DNA of 64,000 bases from IMG/VR virus record IMGVR_UViG_3300032069_000007, positions 16,288 to 80,287 of that record; one strand, given 5' to 3'. Source of the DNA: a virus. This document shows, one piece after another, positions 41,053-49,912 of the stretch (position 1 is its first letter; every line of letters starts with the position of its first letter). The notes beneath the pieces were generated by a model. That model was not told the origin of the DNA. It was given only the letters and a program-made list of their open reading frames with translations, and did not search any database. The position numbers and the translations under genes were made by a program.

Positions 41053-41448
41053 ATGAGAGAAAAGGTAGCACGGTACGACATGGCGACGGCGCTCGGCTAC
41101 AGGCCCGCAGGCGTCACGATCGTGAACTTGGAGAAGCTCGGAACCATCAGTGCAGCGGATGGGCTGGACTACTTCGTCGTTCCCTACAAAGGTGAAATCG
41201 TCCATGCGCAGATGAGCTTGAGTAGCACCGGCGGGACCAGCGGGACCAACACGGCCGAGCTTAACCTGAACGGCGTTGCGCAGTTCACAGGGAGCATCGA
41301 TTGGAACGCCTCGGTCAAGTACAAAGACCTGGGCGTCAGGGCCATCAAAGTCAAGAAGGGAGACATTCTCCACCTTGATATCAACGCTGTGGCAACTAGC
41401 GGGTCACCAGCCGATATGAGGCTGAAGTTGCTCCTTGCCCTCAGTTAA
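41053..41448 (+). CDS. Putative capsid decoration protein
   Basis: 131 residues with a CAGGAGG site, directly after the capsid gene. After a short helix it is a beta protein (DYFVVPYKGEIVHAQMSLSS, KVKKGDILHLDINAVA) of the size of head decoration proteins. No catalytic residues. The role is inferred from position. Confidence 0.6.
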   Translation: MREKVARYDMATALGYRPAGVTIVNLEKLGTISAADGLDYFVVPYKGEIVHAQMSLSSTGGTSGTNTAELNLNGVAQFTGSIDWNASVKYKDLGVRAIKVKKGDILHLDINAVATSGSPADMRLKLLLALS

Positions 41449-41455
41449 GGAGACG

Positions 41456-42001
41456 ATGATCGTGATGTACGCAATACACGTCGATGGGCTGTCCGGCGAG
41501 GTGGAAACCTCGTACGGGACTGTGGTCTTCGACGAGAACGGCGACGGGATCTGCACGCTGGACCAGACGTGGGCGTTCGCCGGCGATAAGGGGTTCTGTG
41601 TTCAACTCCTGCCGGGTCAGGCGCCCGAGGAGGGGTCTCCCGTCGAGGATAGCCTCACCCTTGGCGTCGTGGTCGAGACCATTCCCGTTGAGACCGAGCC
41701 CATAGTGATCCCAGACCCAACGGCACAAGACCCGGCCATTCCCATTGACCCTAGAGAGGCAGGGAATACCTCGCCGCTCGAGGAGGGGGAGCCCCCGGTC
41801 GGTCTGGAGGGGAATCCGATCGCCGTTGGCGAACTGGCGGCCAACGAGCCGGACGCTGAGGGCGAAGGCACAACCCCGGGCGTTGTGGGGAGCAGCTATG
41901 CGGACCTACGGGCAATGGCGACTGCACGCGGGATCAAGTACGTCGGTGTGACGAAGGCCGACCTCATTGCGGCACTAGAGGCCGGTGAAACGCCGGCCTA
42001 G
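41456..42001 (+). CDS. Virion protein with C-terminal SAP/HeH-like domain
   Basis: 181 residues from ATG 41456 behind AAGGAG. Beta-like N-terminus, then an acidic Pro/Glu-rich middle. The C-terminal 35 residues (SYADLRAMATARGIKYVGVT KADLIAALE in sequence) resemble a SAP/HeH-type helix-extended-loop-helix found in phage head-tail genes and often linked to nucleic-acid binding. It ends at TAG, after which the same frame continues into a Cys-rich region (see 42002). Confidence 0.62.
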   Translation: MIVMYAIHVDGLSGEVETSYGTVVFDENGDGICTLDQTWAFAGDKGFCVQLLPGQAPEEGSPVEDSLTLGVVVETIPVETEPIVIPDPTAQDPAIPIDPREAGNTSPLEEGEPPVGLEGNPIAVGELAANEPDAEGEGTTPGVVGSSYADLRAMATARGIKYVGVTKADLIAALEAGETPA

Positions 42002-42268
42002 CGCCGACAGGGGCCGCGCAAAACGGAAAGTAGCACGCCGACGGTTTGCACCCGGTGCGGATACTGCTGTTGGGACTGGAAAGGCGGCGATCCGCAGAAC
42101 AAATGTGAATACTTGGCGGAGGACATGCGCACTTGCACGGTCTATGATCGGCGGGAGGAGGTTGGTAGGGGATCATGCTGCATCTTCCCGAGCGATCCTC
42201 GGATACCCGTTGACCTGCCCGAGCATTGCGGATACGTTCGCCACTGGGGTGACCAGGGATTGATCTGA
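42002..42268 (+). CDS. Cys-rich ORF with no start codon, possible stop-codon readthrough extension
   Basis: Directly after the TAG of the previous gene, the same frame stays open for 88 codons and encodes a clear Cys-rich domain: VCTRCGYCCWDWKGG, NKCEYL, RTCTVY, SCCIFPSD and HCGYVRHWG. This resembles small phage/bacterial CxxCxxCC metal- or Fe-S-binding proteins. No ATG, GTG or TTG occurs before the first cysteines; the only ATG falls inside the domain. Either TAG (followed by C) is read through to add this domain to the 41456 product, or the original start was lost, or a non-standard start is used. Its TGA overlaps the next ATG (TGATG). Confidence 0.5.
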   Translation, partial: RRQGPRKTESSTPTVCTRCGYCCWDWKGGDPQNKCEYLAEDMRTCTVYDRREEVGRGSCCIFPSDPRIPVDLPEHCGYVRHWGDQGLI

Positions 42269-43836
42269 TGCCGACGTATTACCTCTCGGACACTGACATA
42301 ACCGCGCTGACCCTGGAGCAGTTGGCGACTTCGGCCCCTTCGGCGTTAGATGAGGCTCAGGGTTGGACGGTCGATAAGAAAGTAGCCCTTGCATCAGCCT
42401 ATAAGCCGGACACGATCCGGGCAGCAACTACCTTTGTTACGGAGCCTACCGCGTTCAGTGCGCTTGGCTACAGGACAGTCGCGGTGCTCTCCGGCAACTT
42501 CGCCGCTGGGAATTGGGTTCTGTCCTGGAGGGTCAAGTCTAATGCCTACTACGCGCAGAAGGGGTATGTCAAGTTCCGGCTGTGGCGGAGTACGAACGCC
42601 GATGGATCGGGCGCCACACAGATAACGCCGGGCTGGCAGAGCTCGATCGAGATCGGGTTCACGGCTGCCGGCCAATATCAGACCGGCACCGTTACCTGGG
42701 CTAGCGGTTCAACCGTAACCCTGACCAACGAGTATCTTTTCCTTGAGGTTGAATGGTATGCCACGGTCTCCGGCGGAAACAACGCGGCGGCTGTCTACTG
42801 GGTCCACAACGAGGGAGCGGCGGAGCAACTTGTCACTCCGGCCCTGGGACAGAGTTACAGCCGCTCGGCCTCGGCGGGGATAGGGGTAGTTGCTGTTGCC
42901 ACACGGCAGGTGGCTTATGGACGTGCGGCAAGCGCTTCAGTCAGCTCCGCGGCTTCGTCGGGGAGAGGTGCCGTTCTGGCAAGATCGGGGGGCGCATCCC
43001 TCTCAGTCGCTGCTGCAGCGAACAGGGTTCTTGGCAAAGTGAGATCAGCGGCGGCGGGGATTGGTGTGGTAGCAACGGCGGTGAGGGCAGTTGCTTTCGG
43101 GAGAAGTGGATCGGCGGGGATAGGGGTCTCACCTTCGGCAGCCAGGGCTTTTAGCGGCTTTCGGTCGGCATCAGCAAGTGTAAGTGTGGCCGGAACTGCA
43201 TCAAGAACGTTCTCAGGAATTAGGCTGGCTACGGCCTCGATGTCCGTAGCGGCGTCAGCGGCCAGAATCTACGGCGCACTGAGAGAAGCCGCAGCCTCCA
43301 TTTCCGTTGACGCGATTGCGGAGGCTATCAAGAGCGGCGGGCAGGCATTCTTCAGGACAGCAGAGGCCGCCATATCGGTGATTGCAACCGCCACAAGGCA
43401 GGTCAGTCTGAACAGGTCGGGGGCGGCCTTGGTCTCAGTCGGTGCGGGGGCAGATAGGATTATCGGCAGGATCAGATGGGCGGCGGCCAACATTAGTGTG
43501 GCAGGGTCGGCAGCGAAGGTGGTCAGCTTCGGGAGGACCGGTTCGGCGGCTGTAGGCGTCTCGGCATTAGGGACAAGAGCCGTCGGCGCAGTTCGTTCGG
43601 CGTCGGCGAGTGTGAATGTGGCCGGAATCGCAGCACGAGTATTTGCCGGCAGGAGGCCCGCAGCAGCCAGTGTTGCTGTCTCGGCGTCGGCATCACGAGC
43701 GTTCTCGGCATTCAGGCGGGCGGCAGCAACAATCCTTGTGGGTGCTGTGGCCTTGGCCTACAAGGGCGGAGGCGGAGTTGGCAAACACCTCCACATGGGC
43801 CTAGACAAACTACGGAAGGTATTTGGAGGGATATGA
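42268..43836 (+). CDS. Repeat-rich virion protein with about 15 twenty-residue repeats
   Basis: 522 residues. Residues 1-195 form a beta domain (WVLSWRVKSNAYYAQKGYVK, EYLFLEVEWYATV). From about residue 200 to 505 there are about 15 tandem units of roughly 20 residues with the form (S/A)A(S/A)(I/V)SVxAxAxRxxxxxRxa, such as SASVSVAGTASRTFSGIRLA and AASVAVSASASRAFSAFRRA. The C-terminus is Gly-rich and basic. Repeats like these occur in phage structural proteins and suggest an elongated beta or collagen-like shaft. The start overlaps the previous stop, and the end overlaps the next gene by 4 bases. Confidence 0.65.
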   Translation: MPTYYLSDTDITALTLEQLATSAPSALDEAQGWTVDKKVALASAYKPDTIRAATTFVTEPTAFSALGYRTVAVLSGNFAAGNWVLSWRVKSNAYYAQKGYVKFRLWRSTNADGSGATQITPGWQSSIEIGFTAAGQYQTGTVTWASGSTVTLTNEYLFLEVEWYATVSGGNNAAAVYWVHNEGAAEQLVTPALGQSYSRSASAGIGVVAVATRQVAYGRAASASVSSAASSGRGAVLARSGGASLSVAAAANRVLGKVRSAAAGIGVVATAVRAVAFGRSGSAGIGVSPSAARAFSGFRSASASVSVAGTASRTFSGIRLATASMSVAASAARIYGALREAAASISVDAIAEAIKSGGQAFFRTAEAAISVIATATRQVSLNRSGAALVSVGAGADRIIGRIRWAAANISVAGSAAKVVSFGRTGSAAVGVSALGTRAVGAVRSASASVNVAGIAARVFAGRRPAAASVAVSASASRAFSAFRRAAATILVGAVALAYKGGGGVGKHLHMGLDKLRKVFGGI

Positions 43837-44327
43837 TGATTAAGACTAGCAGAGAAGCCAAGGCACGAATATGTGTTCGTGGCTCTGTCCTGGTCGAGCA
43901 CAGGAACAAAGAGGGCAAACTGCTCTTTCGTAAGCGGTTTGAGAACACGGTCATGCTCCACGGCCTGACCTGGCTACGGGCGCGCGCAGGCAATGGCAGC
44001 GTAGACCCAGCAAACTACATCGGCCTGTCGTCAAACACGAGCGCGCCTGCCAACACAGCGACCGATCTACTCGCGACGGTCTTTACTGATGATGGGCTTG
44101 CGCGGGCGTTAGGAGCTTATGGCGTAAGTGGAGACTACGCTTTCACGATCTATAAACTGTTCACGAAGGGCGCGGGGGCAGACAAGACGGTTGGCAGCCT
44201 TGGACTCTACTACGCCGCCGCCACGCCAGACAACCTGTTTGCCGGCGTCGTTTGCACGCCGTCCGCCATTCTGACAAACGGAGATACGCTGGCGATTACA
44301 TGGACCGTGACGATGGCGGCTACATAG
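43833..44327 (+). CDS. Hypothetical virion protein, 164 aa
   Basis: Starts within the previous stop (ATATGATG). The N-terminus is basic (RNKEGKLLFRKRFENTVMLH), followed by alternating Gly/Ala/Thr beta sequence (GLYYAAATPDNLFAGVVCTP). This looks like small phage fibre or collar proteins that open with 'FKNTxxxxGL'-style motifs. The role is uncertain. Confidence 0.52.
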   Translation: MMIKTSREAKARICVRGSVLVEHRNKEGKLLFRKRFENTVMLHGLTWLRARAGNGSVDPANYIGLSSNTSAPANTATDLLATVFTDDGLARALGAYGVSGDYAFTIYKLFTKGAGADKTVGSLGLYYAAATPDNLFAGVVCTPSAILTNGDTLAITWTVTMAAT

Positions 44328-44336
44328 AGGACTGAG

Positions 44337-44867
44337 ATGCCCGAAGCCTATCTGGACCAAGCAAGATGGCTGTCGATCCTCGTCACAGACATGCAGGACG
44401 TAGGCATAACCGGCCTCGCGTACACCGATGTGGCGGTGTATTACCAGAAGAGCGATGGGACCGTTACTGAACTTGCGCTCACCGCTCAGACCTGGCGAGA
44501 GGCCGGCCGTGGGCTTTACGACGCATACTTCCCCGCTGGCGCCTTCGACACCCTTGGCGGGTTCGTCTGGTGGTGCGTCGCTGCCGGCGCGACCGACTAC
44601 AGGGCAACCGTTGACGTCATGGTGCCCGTTGCAGGGGCTGGATCGGTCCAGAGGACCATCGCGCTTCTCTGCGGTGGCAATCCCGTCATTGGTGCAGAGG
44701 TCTGGCTCACAACCGACCCTGCGGGTGGGAACGTGGTTGCAGGGACAGAGACGACCAACGACGCAGGCCAGGTAACATTCCTGGTCGATGTCGGCCTTAC
44801 CTATTACGTTTGGTGCAAGAGCGCAGACGCTCGATTTTCAAACCCAACACCCTGGCAGGTGACCTAG
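44337..44867 (+). CDS. Hypothetical virion protein with Ig-like C-terminus
   Basis: 176 residues. The N-terminal half resembles a beta-sandwich (YTDVAVYYQKSDGTVTELAL). The C-terminal half is a carboxypeptidase-regulatory/Ig-like pattern (GAEVWLTTDPAGGNVVAGTE, TNDAGQVTFLVDVG). Likely a surface or collar protein. It lies one base before the connector gene. Confidence 0.52.
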   Translation: MPEAYLDQARWLSILVTDMQDVGITGLAYTDVAVYYQKSDGTVTELALTAQTWREAGRGLYDAYFPAGAFDTLGGFVWWCVAAGATDYRATVDVMVPVAGAGSVQRTIALLCGGNPVIGAEVWLTTDPAGGNVVAGTETTNDAGQVTFLVDVGLTYYVWCKSADARFSNPTPWQVT

Positions 44868-44868
44868 T

Positions 44869-45741
44869 ATGGCGGATCTGACGATACAGGGTACGCCGAT
44901 TGGCGGGGCGGTTCCGCCGATAGCACCGGAATTGGTCGCGGTAGACGACGTCAAAGCCGAGCTTGTTATGAACACGACGAATGAGTTCACGAGCTTCATG
45001 GCAGTGATGGGCAACCAGAGCCAGCAGGAGGAGGCGATTCAGAACGCCATCAACTGGAGCGTTTCCAGGGCTGAGCGCGAACTCAAAAGCGACCTCCGGA
45101 AGAAGGTGATCAAGTGCTATCCTGCGGCGAATCTGGTGAAGGGCGTGGATTACGACGTCGACGAGGATCCATACGATTTCTTCCATACGGACTATCAATC
45201 CTTCGGCTATATGGTCCTGCGCCATCGCCCAGTCCAGAGCATCCAGAAGGTTGACCTTCGGTATGGACCGGCCTTTGAGATACTGACCTACCCGATGGAT
45301 TGGATCAGGTGCAACCGGAAGTTTGGGCGGCTCTCCGTCCTGCCGACAGCGAGTGCCTTTGGTGCGATCGGGCCTATAGTTTTGGCCTCCGGCTATTTCT
45401 TCCTCCCGATGATGCTCGGGTGGGTCCGAGACATCGTGCCACAGATGATCTGCGTTGACTACACGAGCGGCGTTGATGCCACCGACCCAGAGTTCGCCGA
45501 ACTGAGGCACCAGGTGGCAAGGCTCGCGACCGCCGAGATCTTCCGGATCATCGGCAGGGCCTATAAGCCGGGTATCGGCAGTTACTCCGTTGGAGAGGAC
45601 GGGGCAAGCGAGTCGGTGTCGCTGACGCGCGGGGCAGGCGTTCTTTTCCAATCAGAGATAGCGCTGATCGAGCAGGACTGGGCGCGCTTTGTGGCCCGCT
45701 GGTTTGAGAGCCAGATGCCGATCCAATTCCAGGTAATTTGA
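44869..45741 (+). CDS. Head-tail connector (adaptor-like) protein
   Basis: 290 residues. The central pattern (AINWSVSRAERELKSDLRKK ... LRHRPVQSIQKVDLRYG ... CVDYTSGVD) fits head completion/adaptor proteins that sit under the portal: an N-terminal helix pair, beta-strands and a C-terminal helix (ELRHQVARLATAEIFRIIG). Genes for connector, stopper and tail completion follow in the usual order, which strengthens the assignment. Confidence 0.62.
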   Translation: MADLTIQGTPIGGAVPPIAPELVAVDDVKAELVMNTTNEFTSFMAVMGNQSQQEEAIQNAINWSVSRAERELKSDLRKKVIKCYPAANLVKGVDYDVDEDPYDFFHTDYQSFGYMVLRHRPVQSIQKVDLRYGPAFEILTYPMDWIRCNRKFGRLSVLPTASAFGAIGPIVLASGYFFLPMMLGWVRDIVPQMICVDYTSGVDATDPEFAELRHQVARLATAEIFRIIGRAYKPGIGSYSVGEDGASESVSLTRGAGVLFQSEIALIEQDWARFVARWFESQMPIQFQVI

Positions 45742-45742
45742 C

Positions 45743-46444
45743 ATGGCAACGCCAGTCGATTTCAGCGTAGCCCGACATCGTGATTTCATCAACCGCCGGG
45801 GCGAGGCGATCACGTGGCAGAGGGCCCTCCCCTGCTCCTGCCGTAATCCGATCTCGGGCGAGTACGACCGGACGCACACACCCTGCGGCGGCACAGGGTA
45901 TCTGTACACGCCCCAGGCCGTTTCCGACTACCGCGCGCTACTGAGAGACGTGTCGCATAACCAGGTGCTTGCGTCATTCGGCGCCTTGATGCTGGGCGAC
46001 ATCATCTGCACAACTATGCCGGACGAGATAGCGATCGCCGTGGGCGATCTCATCGTAATCCCAGGCCGAACCTTCCGGACGGCGCACAACGTCGTTCGCG
46101 CCCGCGGTAACCCGCCGGTCGACACGAAACTCGATGCCCTGAGATGGACTCCGGTTAAGTCCATCACGAGGGTTTGGCAGGCTGGCCACGGGGATTACAC
46201 ACAGAACGGCGTCGGCGTCGTGGATCCGGAGTACGAGCTTTCGGGGGACAGCGTTAAGTGGCTCACGCCAGATGGCAGCGTCCATAACCCCGCGGTTGAC
46301 TCGGTTTACAGTGTCGAATACGCATATTCGCCAACATATATCGCGATCCCGGAGAGAGTCTCTCTGCGGAGGCCGATCGAGGGTGTCTTTATGCCGCAGA
46401 GGGCCGTTCTGCGGCTGAAGAACCCGGAGGACTTCAGGACGTAG
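45743..46444 (+). CDS. Probable head-tail joining (stopper-like) protein with Cys cluster
   Basis: 233 residues, one base after the connector gene. The N-terminal motif CSCRNPISGEYDRTHTPCGG TG holds a CxC...CxG cluster resembling the zinc-knuckle opening of phage head-tail proteins. Next comes a small beta barrel (DIICTTMPDEIAIAVGDLIV) as in stopper proteins. Role inferred from order and fold pattern. Confidence 0.58.
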   Translation: MATPVDFSVARHRDFINRRGEAITWQRALPCSCRNPISGEYDRTHTPCGGTGYLYTPQAVSDYRALLRDVSHNQVLASFGALMLGDIICTTMPDEIAIAVGDLIVIPGRTFRTAHNVVRARGNPPVDTKLDALRWTPVKSITRVWQAGHGDYTQNGVGVVDPEYELSGDSVKWLTPDGSVHNPAVDSVYSVEYAYSPTYIAIPERVSLRRPIEGVFMPQRAVLRLKNPEDFRT

Positions 46445-46481
46445 TTGACGACAGGCCGTGGCGCTACCAAGGAGGGCGACC

Positions 46482-47306
46482 TTGAGTCAACTCTTACAAC
46501 CAGTAAACGTAAAGACCCTGACGGATAACATGGCCAGGGTGTACGAGCGCCTGGACACCATTCTTCAGTTGAACGTCGGCGAGGCGAACCTTCATGCGCT
46601 GGCTGCCTACGCGGTGATACTCGGTCTCGGGACGGGGCTTGACGACTACTACCCGACCAAGGATATGCTCGACGCGATGAAGGGCATGGCGGACAACGTC
46701 GAGACCGCTGCGGCCACCGCCTCGATGATGCAGGCCGCGCTCGCGGCCGTGGACCAGCACATGAGTCTGCGCGGTACAACAGATGACGCACAGTCCGGCA
46801 TCGTTGACATCGCCACGTACGCGACTTACTACAACAAGTCGCCTGCCGACCCCACCACGATGCTTTACGTCCCGGAGTTCGGTGACCTCTACAACGCTAT
46901 CAAGGGCCGATATATGGACGTCAAGAACGTCTCCGGGTATGACCACGCGGACATGGGCCACTGGACAGTGGCCGGAAGTTTCGTGGACGGAAGCGCCCTT
47001 GACGACACCAAGTATGGGCTCGTCAAGCCGAAGCTCGTGGTTACGGGCGGGGGGTTCACGTCGAGCGACCACGTAGTCGTCGTCGTGACGGGCAAAAACC
47101 ACCTGGGAGCCACGGGCGTCCTGTGGCACTATACCAGTCCGGGCACGGATCTGGGTGACGGCACTTACTACTTCACCGAAGCACCGGAGAACGGCACTCA
47201 GGTTCAGTGGATCCGTGACGTGACCGGCATCGCGATCACCGGAGGTGGCCTGGCCGGCAGCGGCACGGCGAAGGTAACAGGATCGCGGGCCAGAGTCCTC
47301 CCGTAG
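46482..47306 (+). CDS. Hypothetical structural protein of the head-tail junction
   Basis: About 274 residues from TTG 46482, chosen because AAGGAGGG lies 5 bases upstream (GTG 46458 has none). An N-terminal helical part (LTDNMARVYERLDTILQLN) is followed by Gly/Thr-rich beta sequence (TYYFTEAPENGTQVQWIRDV). Might be a fibre or collar component; no family recognised. Confidence 0.55.
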   Translation: MSQLLQPVNVKTLTDNMARVYERLDTILQLNVGEANLHALAAYAVILGLGTGLDDYYPTKDMLDAMKGMADNVETAAATASMMQAALAAVDQHMSLRGTTDDAQSGIVDIATYATYYNKSPADPTTMLYVPEFGDLYNAIKGRYMDVKNVSGYDHADMGHWTVAGSFVDGSALDDTKYGLVKPKLVVTGGGFTSSDHVVVVVTGKNHLGATGVLWHYTSPGTDLGDGTYYFTEAPENGTQVQWIRDVTGIAITGGGLAGSGTAKVTGSRARVLP

Positions 47307-47336
47307 AGGGGACATCTTAGAGGGACACACCGGCCA

Positions 47337-48002
47337 ATGACTGCAATCCTCGACATGGACGGACTCGGCGAGTTCAGGGAGACGCTCAACCGCATACGGG
47401 CGCGAGTATCGGATCTGCGGCCTTATCTGAATCGGGTCGCCATCGAGGTTCGTAAGGGCTTTGCCGAGATGTTCAACACCGAGGGGGCGGCGGGCGGCGA
47501 GAGGTGGAAGCCGCTTGCCCCCTCGACAATCGCGGCCAAGCAGCAGATGTTCGAGGCCGGGGAGATACGCGGCCGCATCCGGGGGATTCGCGCACGCCTG
47601 CGGGCCAGCCAGTTGCAGGCGGGAGAGATGCCCGGGATCCTGATCCGCACGGGCGCGCTCAAGGACAGCGTCGTGAGGCGCGGGTTCAGGGGCAACATCC
47701 ACAGGATCGGGGGCGATGGTCGCTCGGTGGAGCTCGGCACCTCGGTGCCGTATGCGGCAGTGCATGAGTACGGCGGCACACACGAGTACCCGATCGCGCC
47801 GGTCAACAAACCGGTTCTTGCGTGGTTTGGGATCCAAAAGGGCGGAAAGCCCGGCTGGTGCTACGCACGCATGGTTCCAAGACACCCACCGCTCGCCCGC
47901 CGCTCCTTCCTGGTAGTCACGGAAGACGCTTGGAACGAGATTATGAGGCTGAGCGAAGAACTTCTCTCCGGGGCCGAGGCGCCGGTGTCGGCGGAGGATT
48001 AG
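47337..48002 (+). CDS. Tail completion / virion morphogenesis protein (gpS/HK97 gp10-like)
   Basis: 221 residues. Signature segments are GGERWKPLAPSTIAAK, GILIRTGALKDSVVR, VELGTSVPYAAVHEYGG and a final RSFLVVTEDAW. These match the P2 gpS/Mu gpG virion-morphogenesis and HK97 gp10-like families, which finish the tail for head joining. Position next to the terminator-like gene fits. Confidence 0.83.
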   Translation: MTAILDMDGLGEFRETLNRIRARVSDLRPYLNRVAIEVRKGFAEMFNTEGAAGGERWKPLAPSTIAAKQQMFEAGEIRGRIRGIRARLRASQLQAGEMPGILIRTGALKDSVVRRGFRGNIHRIGGDGRSVELGTSVPYAAVHEYGGTHEYPIAPVNKPVLAWFGIQKGGKPGWCYARMVPRHPPLARRSFLVVTEDAWNEIMRLSEELLSGAEAPVSAED

Positions 48003-48006
48003 CCCA

Positions 48007-48828
48007 ATGGCCAGGATCCACATCATATCCGTAGGGAACGTCAAAGACTCGGTTAGCGTGGACGTCGAAGCCGATCGGGTGCCGACAGGGGTTATCAGCT
48101 TTTTTGCCCGAAGAACCCCGCCGGATCCCGCCTCCGGCAAATACGGCGATGCCTGCGCTAAGACCGACCTCTCGCCTACCAAATGGCGTGTGACACTCCC
48201 GGCAGAAGTGTACGTTGGTGCGGGTCGGCCGGCACGTCTGTTTTACATCACCGCGAAGGATGGCGGTGAGCAACCCGCAGATCAATACTCTGCTTATCTG
48301 ACGCCGGCAGGCGAGCTTGAAGGCGCGGGAGCCGTCTGGGTCGGCATCTCAGACGTCGAGGACATTGACGAGATTGCCCTGATCCTCGTAAAGATCCTCA
48401 AGGACAACCGCAAGGGCATCGAGTCCCGGATGCAGCAGATCGAAGCAGGCACGACCGTCAAGCAGATCGTCTATGGCCTACCAGAGCGGATTGAGAGCTA
48501 TCCGGCAATCTGCGTGGCGCAGGCCAACTTCCAGGAGCAGTACGCCGGGCCGGACTATATGCGAATGGCGAACGTCGGCGCGGAGGTGTACGGCTATATC
48601 GCGCACGACAGCCCGACCACGCAGGAGCGATTGGTCGCGGTATTTGGCCGCGCGGTGCAGCGGATCCTGAACCAGATCGCCTACGAGACGATCGAGCTTT
48701 CCACAGACGTCACGATCACCTACTGCGAAGCACCGAGCCTTCAGTTCGGCGACCAGTGGAACGGGCAGAGGTTCCTTGCGACCTGGGTGTGCGGCTGGCA
48801 GGCTCGGCTGGCCCTGACGGAGCCGTAG
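48007..48828 (+). CDS. Tail terminator-like protein
   Basis: 273 residues. The N-terminal 100 residues are a beta domain (RARLFYITAKDGGEQ-like stretch near RPARLFYITAKDGGEQ). The C-terminal 150 residues show the pattern of tail terminators: KQIVYGLPERIESYPAICVA, EVYGYIAHDSPTTQERLVAV, ending in a beta strand pair (VTITYCEAPSLQF, RFLATWVCGWQARL). It would cap tail length and bind the connector. Followed by dyad motif copy 5. Confidence 0.58.
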   Translation: MARIHIISVGNVKDSVSVDVEADRVPTGVISFFARRTPPDPASGKYGDACAKTDLSPTKWRVTLPAEVYVGAGRPARLFYITAKDGGEQPADQYSAYLTPAGELEGAGAVWVGISDVEDIDEIALILVKILKDNRKGIESRMQQIEAGTTVKQIVYGLPERIESYPAICVAQANFQEQYAGPDYMRMANVGAEVYGYIAHDSPTTQERLVAVFGRAVQRILNQIAYETIELSTDVTITYCEAPSLQFGDQWNGQRFLATWVCGWQARLALTEP

Positions 48829-48833
48829 TGCCG

Positions 48834-48856
48834 TGCGGCACTTTAGCAGTGTAGAG
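48834..48856 (+). promoter_or_regulatory. Conserved dyad motif, copy 5
   Basis: TGCGGCACTTTAGCAGTGTA then GAG, identical to copies 1 and 2 over 20 bases. It lies 67 bases before the tail tube gene, in the longest gap of the tail block. Confidence 0.7.
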
Positions 48857-48923
48857 AGTGACGCAACCATAACCTGATCCCGAGTGCAGAGATGCCGTGG
48901 CGTTGCCATCGAGGAGGACCTAG

Positions 48924-49901
48924 ATGGCAACAAAATTCTACACTCCCGGGTATCGAAATGCGATGGCCATGAAAAAGCCGGGCGGTTCGACGTGGGTCAA
49001 TCTGCCGATCTTGCCTGGCACTGGCTTTGCGATGCCCTACAACTACCAGATTCCGCCGGTGATCTCCGGGTTCAACGTTTACCAGTTCAACGCCGTGGAG
49101 GGGCTGCAGTTCGCGACCATCAACCTGCAAACACTGATCATGAAGAGCTGGTGGTCGGGGTCGAAGGCCGATCTGTGGGAACAGTGGTTCCCCGAGAGGA
49201 AGGATAACGACGACGTTCTGGACCTGGGCAACGGCACCGACCCGTGTCTCGAGTTCTGGTTCGGTTCGGCAGAGGGGCCGACCTCACCAGAGGGGCGCGG
49301 TTTCACATTCAACCGGGGCAAGGTGAACTGGGTGAGGCTCAGCGCGAGCCAGGGCGACCTGGTCAGGTTATCCATGCAGATTCTTGCGACGGGGTTCGCG
49401 GCCATCACCACGATCCCCGCGGAGATCAAGATCATAACCGATCCGCCGGCGGCGAGCCAACACGTCGAGCTGGGCGGTGCACTTACGCACTCGCCGGGCC
49501 CGACTGGCACTCCGGTCGTCTCGTGGGAACTCACACTCATGAACAACTTGATGCCGTCTCCGCTCCTGAACTCCGAGGTCTATCCGTACGAGTTCAACGC
49601 TGGTCAGTTCACGGCTTCGATGAGGCTGGTCATGCCCGTGGCGGTGGACCTGCCGACCGAGGCTGGACCCGGATTGCTGCCGACCGCGTGCGAATTCACG
49701 ATAAAGTGTCCGACGGACCGGCGTGAGCCGCCCGGCAGCGAGACCGACGCGATGACCTTCAAGGTCATGAACTATCTGGCATTCGACCCGCGCGAGAGAA
49801 CAGTAGCGCTCCCGCGCCAGCTCAAAGAGGTCAACTACGCGTGTCTGGGGAAGTGGCAGACCAACGACCAGACCATGTCCAGGCCAATCGAATTTGTGTA
49901 G
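48924..49901 (+). CDS. Major tail tube protein
   Basis: 325 residues with GAGGAGG upstream, behind its own dyad motif, as expected for a highly expressed protein. It is a beta-rich protein (VISGFNVYQFNAVEGLQFAT, KVNWVRLSASQGDLVRLSMQ, ASMRLVMPVAVDLPTEA) with the layout of two tandem tube-like halves. It is located between the tail terminator and the tail chaperone. No direct family signature was recognised, so the call rests on order and composition. Confidence 0.65.
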   Translation: MATKFYTPGYRNAMAMKKPGGSTWVNLPILPGTGFAMPYNYQIPPVISGFNVYQFNAVEGLQFATINLQTLIMKSWWSGSKADLWEQWFPERKDNDDVLDLGNGTDPCLEFWFGSAEGPTSPEGRGFTFNRGKVNWVRLSASQGDLVRLSMQILATGFAAITTIPAEIKIITDPPAASQHVELGGALTHSPGPTGTPVVSWELTLMNNLMPSPLLNSEVYPYEFNAGQFTASMRLVMPVAVDLPTEAGPGLLPTACEFTIKCPTDRREPPGSETDAMTFKVMNYLAFDPRERTVALPRQLKEVNYACLGKWQTNDQTMSRPIEFV

Positions 49902-49912
49902 GAGGCAAGACA

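Noticed and set aside
41999-42001. Recoded TAG throughout the genome
   Set aside because: TAG ends several other genes cleanly here (3864, 12742 and 27525 genes), followed by new ribosome sites, so a general TAG reassignment is not supported.
46494-48182. Minus-strand ORF of 562 codons opposite tail genes
   Set aside because: It spans three good + strand genes with ribosome sites and lacks any domain-like pattern; a GC-driven shadow.
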